From Pseudomonas graminis (lineage in GTDB: Bacteria; Pseudomonadota; Gammaproteobacteria; Pseudomonadales; Pseudomonadaceae): a stretch of 62,645 bases of DNA. The stretch is taken from contig NZ_FOHW01000033.1 in the NCBI RefSeq assembly GCF_900111735.1, positions 1 to 62,645 on the forward strand, read 5' to 3'. Below are positions 50,999-58,635 of this stretch, one piece after another (position 1 is the stretch's first letter; each line of letters begins with the position of its first letter). The translations under genes were made by a program, and so were the position numbers. The notes under the pieces were generated by a model that did not search any database, had not been told where the DNA came from, and saw only the letters and a program-made list of their open reading frames with translations.

Positions 50999-53900
50999 TC
51001 AGTTAACCCAGACGCGCGCGTTACGGAACATGCGCATCCACGCGCCATCTTCAGCCCACTCATCCGGACGCCACGAGTTGGTCACGGCGCGGAACACGCG
51101 CTCGGGGTGCGGCATCATGATGGTGACGCGACCGTCGAGCGTGGTGAGACCGGCGATGCCTCGTGGCGAACCGTTCGGGTTGGCCGGATAGTTTTCCGTG
51201 ACCTTGCCGTGATTGTCGACGAAACGCACAGCAACGGTGCCGGACAGATCGGTTTCAATCAGCGACTCAGGGGTCTTGAACTCGGCGTGACCTTCCCCGT
51301 GGGCGATGGCGATCGGCATGTGCGAACCGGCCATGCCTTGCAGGAAGATCGACGCCGACTTCTGGATTTCGACCATCGCCACGCGCGCTTCGAACTGCTC
51401 CGAGCGGTTGCGGACGAAGTGCGGCCAGAATTCGCTGCCCGGAATCAGCTCGCTGAGGTTGGACATCATCTGGCAACCGTTGCAAACGCCCAGGGCGAAG
51501 CTGTCGCTGCGGGCAAAGAAGCCCTGGAACGCATCCCGTGCGCGGCTGTTGAACAGCGCAGACTTGGCCCAGCCTTCGCCGGCACCCAACACGTCGCCGT
51601 AGGAGAAACCACCGCACGCCACCAGACCTTTGAAGTCGTTGAGGTCGACGCGACCGGCGAGGATGTCGCTCATGTGCACGTCAACCGAGGCGAAACCGGC
51701 GCGATCGAACGCAGCCGCCATTTCGACCTGACCGTTGACGCCCTGCTCGCGCAGCACCGCCACTTGTGGGCGAACGCCCTTCTTGATGTAAGGCGCAGCG
51801 ATGTCGTCGTTGACGTCATAGCCCAGCTTCACGTTCAGGCCTGGATTGTCTTCTTCCAGCAGCGCATCGAATTCCTGATCGGCGCAATCGGCGTTATCGC
51901 GCAGGCGCTGGATCTGATAGCTGGTTTCGCTCCACTGACGCTGCAGCAGGCGGCGATCACCTTTGAACACGGTGTCGCCGCTCAGGCTGATGATCACATC
52001 GCTGTTGTTGATCGGCTTACCTATCACGGCGACGCAGTCCTCGCCCAGGCCGGCGGCGCTGAACTGCGCGAGCACGAGCGGCGTGGCGTCCTGGCGAACC
52101 TGGATCACTGCACCCAGCTCTTCGTTGAACAGAATGGCCGCGACTTTTTCGCGGGTGCCGGTCAGCGTGTCGAGTTCGAGGTTCAGGCCACAGTGCCCAG
52201 CGAACGCCATTTCCAGCACGGTCGCCATCAAGCCACCGTCGGAACGGTCGTGATAGGCCAGCAGGTGGTCGTCGGCGTTCAGGCCCTGGATCACGGCGAA
52301 GAAAGCTTTCAGGTCTTCAGCGTCATCGACGTCCGGCGCAACGCTGCCGAGCTTGCCGTGGGTCTGGGCGAGAATCGACGCGCCCATGCGGTTCTGGCCA
52401 CGGCCCAGATCGATCAGGATCAGATCGGTCAGGCCCTTGTCCATGCGCAGTTGCGGGGTCAGGGTCTTGCGAATATCGGTGACAGGTGCGAAACCGGTGA
52501 CGATCAGCGACAGCGGCGAGGTCACGGTTTTCTCGGTGCCCTCGTCGCTCCAGCGGGTCTTCATGGACATCGAGTCCTTGCCCACCGGAATGGTAATGCC
52601 CAGCTCAGGGCACAGCTCCATGCCGACGGCTTTCACGGTGTCGTACAGGCGCGCGTCTTCGCCCGGATGACCGGCTGCGGACATCCAGTTGGCGGACAGC
52701 TTGATGTCGGAAAGCTTGCCGATGCTCGACGCTGCGATGTTGGTCAGGGTCTCGCCAATGGCCATGCGGCCGGATGCCGGGGCATCCAGCAATGCCAGCG
52801 GCGTGCGCTCGCCCATCGCCATGGCTTCGCCGGTGTACACGTCGAAACTGGTTGCTGTAACGGCGACGTCTGCCACGGGCACTTGCCACGGACCGACCAT
52901 CTGATCGCGATTGACCATACCGGTGATGCTGCGGTCGCCAATGGTAATAAGGAAGCTCTTGCTCGCCACTGCCGGGTGATGCAGCACGCGCTGCACGCTT
53001 TCTTCGATGTCGAGCGCGCTCGGGTCGAAGTCGTCGCCCAGCTCTGTTTCACGCTCGGCAGAACGGTGCATGCGCGGCGCCTTGCCCAGCAGCACTTCCA
53101 GCGGCATGTCGACAGGGTTGTTGCCGAAGTGGCTGTCAGTGACGGTCAGTTGCGGCTCTTCAGTCGCCTCACCGACCACCGCGAACGGGCAACGCTCACG
53201 TTCGCAGATGGCTTTGAAGCGTTCGAAATCCGGAGCGCTGACCGCCAGAACGTAACGTTCCTGGGACTCGTTGCTCCAGATCTCCAGCGGGGCCATGCCT
53301 GGCTCGTCGTTCGGCACGTTGCGCAGCTCGAAGCGGCCGCCGCGACCGCCGTCGTTGACCAGTTCAGGGAAAGCGTTGGACAGACCACCCGCGCCGACGT
53401 CATGGATGAACGCGATCGGGTTGGCTTCACCCAGCTGCCAGCAGCGGTCGATGACCTCTTGGCAGCGGCGTTCCATTTCCGGGTTTTCACGTTGTACCGA
53501 AGCGAAGTCCAGGTCAGCCGAGCTGGTGCCGGTGGCCATGGAGGAAGCCGCGCCGCCACCCAGACCGATCAGCATCGCCGGGCCGCCGAGCACGATGAGC
53601 TTGGCGCCGACGGTGATTTCGGCTTTCTGTACGTGCCCTTCGCGGATGTTGCCCATGCCGCCTGCGAGCATGATCGGCTTGTGGTAGCCGCGAACTTCAT
53701 CGCCGTGGGGCGTGCTGATCGACTGCTCGAAGGTACGGAAGTAGCCGGTCAGCGCCGGGCGACCGAACTCGTTGTTGAACGCCGCGCCACCCAGCGGGCC
53801 TTCAATCATGATGTCCAGCGGCGTGACGATGCGCTCGGGTTTGCCGTACGGCTTCTCCCACGGCTGCTCGAAACCCGGAATGTTCAGGTTGGACACCGTG

Positions 53901-54898
53901 AAACCGGTCAGGCCGGCTTTCGGCTTGGCACCACGGCCGGTCGCGCCCTCGTCGCGGATCTCGCCGCCGGAACCGGTGGCTGCGCCGGGGAACGGAGCGA
54001 TCGCCGTCGGGTGGTTGTGGGTTTCGACCTTCATCAGAATGTGCACCGGCTCCTGAACCGCACCGTACTCGCGGCTTTCAGGATTCGGGAAGAAGCGGCC
54101 GGCCACGCTGCCGACGATCACCGAAGCGTTGTCCTTGTAAGCGGACAGCACGCCTTCGTTGTGCATCTGGTAGGTGTTCTTGATCATGCCGAACAGGCTT
54201 TTTTCCTGGCTCTGGCCATCGATGTCCCAACTGGCGTTGAAGATCTTGTGACGGCAGTGCTCGGAGTTTGCCTGCGCAAACATCATCAGTTCGATGTCAT
54301 GGGGGTTGCGCTTGAGGCCGGTGAACGCGTTCACCAGGTAATCGATTTCGTCTTCGGCCAGGGCCAGACCCAGTTCGACGTTGGCCTTTTCCAGCGCAGC
54401 GCGGCCGCCACCCAGTACGTCGATGGCGATCAGCGGCTTGGGCTCGGCGTGGCTGAACAGGCTGGCGGCCTCTTCCAGCGCGCCCAGGACGATCTGGGTC
54501 ATGCGGTCGTGCAGCGCGTCGGCGATCAGCTGTGCGTCGGCGTTGCTGAACTGGCCTTCTACATAAAAGGCGATGCCGCGCTCAAGGCGCTGAATTTTGG
54601 TCAGGCTGCAATTGCGCGCGATGTCGGTGGCCTTGCTCGACCACGGCGAGATGGTGCCGAAACGCGGGAGGACCAGGAACAGGCGGCCCGCTGGCTCCTG
54701 AACCGGTACGCTCGGACCGTATTTCAGCAGGCGGGCAAGGACTTGCTGCTCGTCTTCGGTCAGAACGCCATTGACCTCAGCGAAGTGGGCGAATTCAGCG
54801 TACAGGCCACTGACAGCCGGAACTTTATCGTTCAGCTGCGCAAGTAATTTCTTGTGGCGGAAGGCGGAAAGGGCGGGAGCACCACGCAGGATCAACAT
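50999..54898 (-). CDS. purL: Phosphoribosylformylglycinamidine synthase PurL
   Basis: 1299 residues from MLILRGAPALSAFRHKKLLA, the usual start. Large single-chain form: N-terminal PurS-like domain, two AIR-synthase-type halves (THNHPTAIAPFPGAATGSGG; HDVGAGGLSNAFPELV; DRSDGGLMATVLEMAF) and a C-terminal class I glutaminase with nucleophile Cys in LGVCNGCQMM and His/Glu in AHGEGHAEF. It converts FGAR to FGAM with glutamine and ATP in purine synthesis. Divergent from mltF. Confidence 0.99.
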   Translation of the reverse strand: MLILRGAPALSAFRHKKLLAQLNDKVPAVSGLYAEFAHFAEVNGVLTEDEQQVLARLLKYGPSVPVQEPAGRLFLVLPRFGTISPWSSKATDIARNCSLTKIQRLERGIAFYVEGQFSNADAQLIADALHDRMTQIVLGALEEAASLFSHAEPKPLIAIDVLGGGRAALEKANVELGLALAEDEIDYLVNAFTGLKRNPHDIELMMFAQANSEHCRHKIFNASWDIDGQSQEKSLFGMIKNTYQMHNEGVLSAYKDNASVIVGSVAGRFFPNPESREYGAVQEPVHILMKVETHNHPTAIAPFPGAATGSGGEIRDEGATGRGAKPKAGLTGFTVSNLNIPGFEQPWEKPYGKPERIVTPLDIMIEGPLGGAAFNNEFGRPALTGYFRTFEQSISTPHGDEVRGYHKPIMLAGGMGNIREGHVQKAEITVGAKLIVLGGPAMLIGLGGGAASSMATGTSSADLDFASVQRENPEMERRCQEVIDRCWQLGEANPIAFIHDVGAGGLSNAFPELVNDGGRGGRFELRNVPNDEPGMAPLEIWSNESQERYVLAVSAPDFERFKAICERERCPFAVVGEATEEPQLTVTDSHFGNNPVDMPLEVLLGKAPRMHRSAERETELGDDFDPSALDIEESVQRVLHHPAVASKSFLITIGDRSITGMVNRDQMVGPWQVPVADVAVTATSFDVYTGEAMAMGERTPLALLDAPASGRMAIGETLTNIAASSIGKLSDIKLSANWMSAAGHPGEDARLYDTVKAVGMELCPELGITIPVGKDSMSMKTRWSDEGTEKTVTSPLSLIVTGFAPVTDIRKTLTPQLRMDKGLTDLILIDLGRGQNRMGASILAQTHGKLGSVAPDVDDAEDLKAFFAVIQGLNADDHLLAYHDRSDGGLMATVLEMAFAGHCGLNLELDTLTGTREKVAAILFNEELGAVIQVRQDATPLVLAQFSAAGLGEDCVAVIGKPINNSDVIISLSGDTVFKGDRRLLQRQWSETSYQIQRLRDNADCADQEFDALLEEDNPGLNVKLGYDVNDDIAAPYIKKGVRPQVAVLREQGVNGQVEMAAAFDRAGFASVDVHMSDILAGRVDLNDFKGLVACGGFSYGDVLGAGEGWAKSALFNSRARDAFQGFFARSDSFALGVCNGCQMMSNLSELIPGSEFWPHFVRNRSEQFEARVAMVEIQKSASIFLQGMAGSHMPIAIAHGEGHAEFKTPESLIETDLSGTVAVRFVDNHGKVTENYPANPNGSPRGIAGLTTLDGRVTIMMPHPERVFRAVTNSWRPDEWAEDGAWMRMFRNARVWVN

Positions 54899-55111
54899 CG
54901 TCGGGACAGCCTCGGGAAGGGGGTGTGCTTTGAGGCCGTGCATTCTAGCCTAATCAGTCTGCGTCGGCACCCGAAACCACGGCGCGGAATGCACCCGAAT
55001 GTCGGCTCCGGGCGCTTGCCTGCGCCGGAAGGTAAAAAATCCTCTGCTCTATCAGACGCGACCCGCGCTGTCGAGATATGGCGGTATGGCTCCTTTGCGT
55101 ATACTGCACCG

Positions 55112-56572
55112 ATGTTTTCCCAATCAGATTTCCGCCCACGCTGTGCCAAGTGGCTCATCGCAACCGGAATCTTCCTGCTGCTCGGCGCGTGTGTGGAGAA
55201 ACCCAACACGCTTGAACGAGTCAAGGAGGATGGCGTTCTGCGCGTCGTCACCCGCAACAGCCCGGCGACCTATTTTCAGGACCGCAACGGTGAAACCGGT
55301 TTCGAGTACGAACTGGTGAAGCGTTTCGCCGACGATCTGGGCGTTGAACTGAAAATAGAAACCGCCGACAACCTGGACGACCTGTTCGATCAGATGGGCA
55401 AGCCCGGCGGCCCGGTGCTGGCGGCGGCGGGCCTGGTGAGCAGCGAAAACCGCGCGAAGCAGGTACGCTTTTCCCACTCCTATCTGGAAGTCACCCCGCA
55501 GGTCATTTACCGCAACGGCCAGTCGCGGCCGACCGATCCGGGTGATCTGGTCGGCAAGCGCATCCTCGTGCTTAAAGGCAGCAGCCATGCCGAGCAACTG
55601 GCGGCGCTGAAGGTCAAGTACCCCGCCATTAACTACGAAGAATCCGATCAGGTCGAAGTCGTCGACCTGCTGCGCATGGTGGATGAGGGGCAGATCGACC
55701 TGACCCTGGTGGATTCCAACGAACTGGCGATGAATCAGGTGTATTTCCCCAACGTTCGCGTCGGCTTCGACCTCGGCGATGGCCGCGACCAGCGTTGGGC
55801 CGTGGCGTTAGGCGATGACAACAGCCTGCTCAACGAGATCAACGCCTACCTCGACAAGATGCAGAAGAACGGCATGCTGCAGCGGCTCAAAGACCGCTAT
55901 TACGGGCATGTTGACGTTCTCGGTTATGTCGGCGCCTACACCTTCGCCCAGCATTTGCAGGAACGCCTGCCCAAGTACGAAAAGCACTTCCAGGCCGCTG
56001 CCAAGTCTGAGCAGGTCGACTGGCGGCTGCTGGCCGCAATCGGTTATCAGGAGTCATTGTGGCAGCCGGGGGTGACGTCGAAGACCGGCGTGCGCGGCTT
56101 GATGATGCTGACGCAGAGCACGGCCCAGGCCATGGGTGTGTCCAATAGGCTCGACGCAAAACAGAGTATTCAGGGCGGCGCCAAGTATTTTGCCTACGTC
56201 AAAGAACAGCTCGACGACTCGATTCAGGAGCCTGATCGCACCTGGCTGGCGTTGGCGTCCTACAACATCGGCAGCGGCCATCTGGATGACGCGCGCAAGC
56301 TGGCGGAAAACGAAGGCCTGAACCCGAACAAGTGGCTGGATGTGAAGAAGATGCTGCCGCGTCTGGCGCAGAAGAAGTGGTACAGCAAGACCCGCTACGG
56401 CTATGCCCGGGGCGGCGAACCGGTCAGCTTCGTTGCCAACATCCGCCGGTATTACGACATCCTGACGTGGGTGACGCAGCCGCAGATGGAAGGCGGTCAG
56501 GTCGCGGAAGGCTCGTTGCATGTGCCCGGAGTGGACAAGACCAAGCCGTCGGAAGAGAAAGCGCCGCTTTAG
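55112..56572 (+). CDS. mltF: Membrane-bound lytic murein transglycosylase F
   Basis: 486 residues from ATG 55112. Lipoprotein signal with lipobox LLGAC near residue 25. An N-terminal solute-binding-like domain (VLRVVTRNSPATYFQDRNGE) regulates the C-terminal SLT catalytic domain (LLAAIGYQESLWQPGVTSKT, catalytic Glu in YQES, then GVRGLMMLTQSTAQAMGV). It cleaves peptidoglycan to anhydromuropeptides at the outer membrane. No clear ribosome site precedes the ATG; a TATACT box lies only 7 bp upstream. Confidence 0.97.
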   Translation: MFSQSDFRPRCAKWLIATGIFLLLGACVEKPNTLERVKEDGVLRVVTRNSPATYFQDRNGETGFEYELVKRFADDLGVELKIETADNLDDLFDQMGKPGGPVLAAAGLVSSENRAKQVRFSHSYLEVTPQVIYRNGQSRPTDPGDLVGKRILVLKGSSHAEQLAALKVKYPAINYEESDQVEVVDLLRMVDEGQIDLTLVDSNELAMNQVYFPNVRVGFDLGDGRDQRWAVALGDDNSLLNEINAYLDKMQKNGMLQRLKDRYYGHVDVLGYVGAYTFAQHLQERLPKYEKHFQAAAKSEQVDWRLLAAIGYQESLWQPGVTSKTGVRGLMMLTQSTAQAMGVSNRLDAKQSIQGGAKYFAYVKEQLDDSIQEPDRTWLALASYNIGSGHLDDARKLAENEGLNPNKWLDVKKMLPRLAQKKWYSKTRYGYARGGEPVSFVANIRRYYDILTWVTQPQMEGGQVAEGSLHVPGVDKTKPSEEKAPL

Positions 56573-56607
56573 TCAGCGCCAAGGGATCCGCTCGCCGTCG
56601 CACTAAA

Positions 56608-57090
56608 CTACCCCTTCGCCCGCCTCATCCTGAAAAACTCGCTCAGCATCGTCCCGCACTCCTCCCCCAGCACCCCGCCTTCGAATAGCACGCGATGATT
56701 GAGAAACGGCTGCGTGAAGAACTGCCCCTGACTCTGCACTACTCCTGCTTTCGGTTCAGTCGCGCCATACACGACGCGGCTGATACGTGAGTGGACGATC
56801 AACCCCGCGCACATGCTGCAGGGTTCCAGCGTCACGTAGAGCGTGCTGCCTGGCAGACGGTAATTGCTGAGTGACTGCGCCGCCGCGCGAATGGCGACCA
56901 TCTCGGCGTGGGCACTGGGATCGCTGCCGCTGATGGGGCAGTTGAAACCGCGACCGATGATTTCGCCGTCCTGAACCACCACCGCGCCGACCGGCACCTC
57001 GCCCAGCAACGCACCTTCCGCCGCCAGCGCCAGGGCTTCGCGCATGAAATGCTGATCGCGACTGCGATCGATGATGGGCGGCTGACGCAT
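56608..57090 (-). CDS. tadA: tRNA-specific adenosine deaminase TadA
   Basis: 160 residues from MRQPPIIDRSRDQHFMREAL; a longer reading in frame adds 23 residues that overlap the oxidase. Zinc sites HAE (SAHAEMVAIRAA) and PCxxC (TLEPCSMCAG). Makes inosine at position 34 of tRNA-Arg. Its ATG overlaps the stop of the multicopper oxidase gene by one base (TGATG). Confidence 0.98.
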   Translation of the reverse strand: MRQPPIIDRSRDQHFMREALALAAEGALLGEVPVGAVVVQDGEIIGRGFNCPISGSDPSAHAEMVAIRAAAQSLSNYRLPGSTLYVTLEPCSMCAGLIVHSRISRVVYGATEPKAGVVQSQGQFFTQPFLNHRVLFEGGVLGEECGTMLSEFFRMRRAKG

Positions 57091-58463
57091 CAGGAGACCT
57101 CGATAGCGGCCATGAGGCCGGTTTCCATGTGATCGATCACATGGCAGTGAAACATCCACACGCCGGGATTATCCGCGACCAAGGCAACGCGCGCGCGCTC
57201 GTTGCGCCCCAGCAGATAGGTGTCCGTAAAATACGGAACCACCTTCTTTCGATTGGAAGCGATGACTTTGAAACTCATCCCGTGCAAGTGAATGGGATGC
57301 TGATACTGCGTCATGTTCTTTAGCTCGAAGATGTAACTCTTGCCGCGTTCAAGCTTGGCGATCGGCCGGTCCGCGCAGGTCTTATCGGTGATGTCCCACG
57401 CCTGGCCGTTGATTTGCCACAAGCTGGGCGGCTTGCCGTTGTCGACATTCACCGACACCGAACCGACCCACTCGAAATTGAAATTGAGCTTCTCGGCGTT
57501 GGCCAGGTCAGGCTCGGCGACCGGATTGGCCGGCAGTTCGGGCGGCCACTCGCCTGGCGTATCGTTGTTGGCGACCGAGCGGAATGTGCCCAATCTCACG
57601 GGGCCGTTACGCAGGGAAATCTCTTCACTGGCCGCAGGCGCCTTGATCGCCAGACAGATGCGCATGCCCGGCCCCAGCCAGTAATCCTTGCCCAGCGGGC
57701 GCGGTTTGACCGGGTTGCCGTCCAGGGCGTAGATCATCGCCTCTGCGCCCGGCAGGTTCAGGCGATAAGTCACCGTATTGTCGAGATTGAGAATGCGCAC
57801 CCGAGTGATTTGCCCGGCAGGCAGCTCGACGACGCCTTGTGGCACGCCATTGATCGTCGACAGGCGTCCCGCCGTGCCCTCGCGTGCAGCCTCGCGAATA
57901 ACGCTGAAATCAGTGAAAGCGCCCTCCTCGTCCACGTGCCAGCTCTTCAGGCTGACAACGCGTTCGTGGGCAAACCCGGTCGGCTCGCGCTCCTCGACAA
58001 TCAGCGGCCCGACCAGCCCGCGGCCCAGTTCTTCACTGCTGCTGACATGGGGGTGATACCAGTAGCTGCCGGCGTCCGGAACACGGAATTTGTAGTCGAA
58101 GTACTCGCCCGGTTTAACCGGCAACTGCGAAACGTACGGCACCCCGTCCATCTCCAGCGGCAGCCGGATGCCGTGCCAGTGAATGGTAGTTTCAACGGGC
58201 AGATGATTGATGAAGCGCACCCGCAGCCACTCGCCCTGTCTGACGCGCAGTTCAGTGCCTGGCGCCGAGCCGCCAAATGCCCAGGCGGGCGTCTGGTGCC
58301 CGGCCACCAGCTCAACGTCGAGCGGCGCGGCGATCAATTCGTAATCGTGCCCCTCGCCCGGCCCGCGTTTGCCGAGCCAATACCTTGAGGCGCCGCCAGC
58401 GCCAAGCCCGACCACCGCAAGACCGGCCAGACCTCCGAGTATCTGTCGACGGGTAAAAGACAT
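57090..58463 (-). CDS. Tat-exported multicopper oxidase
   Basis: 457 residues from ATG 58463 (MSFTRRQILGGLAGLAVVGL), a twin-Arg signal (TRRQ) with a GAGG ribosome site 11 bp upstream. All four copper-ligand motifs are present: HWHGI, WYHPHVS, HPIHLHGMSF and HCHVIDHMETGLM. Three cupredoxin domains. It probably oxidises Cu(I) or phenolics in the periplasm. Coupled to tadA by a 1-bp overlap. Confidence 0.94.
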   Translation of the reverse strand: MSFTRRQILGGLAGLAVVGLGAGGASRYWLGKRGPGEGHDYELIAAPLDVELVAGHQTPAWAFGGSAPGTELRVRQGEWLRVRFINHLPVETTIHWHGIRLPLEMDGVPYVSQLPVKPGEYFDYKFRVPDAGSYWYHPHVSSSEELGRGLVGPLIVEEREPTGFAHERVVSLKSWHVDEEGAFTDFSVIREAAREGTAGRLSTINGVPQGVVELPAGQITRVRILNLDNTVTYRLNLPGAEAMIYALDGNPVKPRPLGKDYWLGPGMRICLAIKAPAASEEISLRNGPVRLGTFRSVANNDTPGEWPPELPANPVAEPDLANAEKLNFNFEWVGSVSVNVDNGKPPSLWQINGQAWDITDKTCADRPIAKLERGKSYIFELKNMTQYQHPIHLHGMSFKVIASNRKKVVPYFTDTYLLGRNERARVALVADNPGVWMFHCHVIDHMETGLMAAIEVS

Positions 58464-58635
58464 GTACAAAAAACCTCAACAACGACTGACCGCATCCGGG
58501 AACGATGCAGGGGGCGGACACGATACACCGGCACTTACAGAAATTTAAGGTGAGGGCGGACGCAATACATATTTAGTGCCAAATGAATCGGGGATCACGC
58601 CAAGCTTGTCCTCCCATTCATCAAGGAAGACGAAT

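Noticed and set aside
50957..54847. A 1296-codon plus-strand open frame
   Set aside because: It lies wholly opposite purL, which has all its catalytic motifs; long antisense frames are common in high-GC DNA. The translation is rich in Arg, His, Val and Gln with no domain.
54854..55111. An 86-residue N-terminal extension of mltF
   Set aside because: It would bury the lipoprotein signal and overlap the purL start region.
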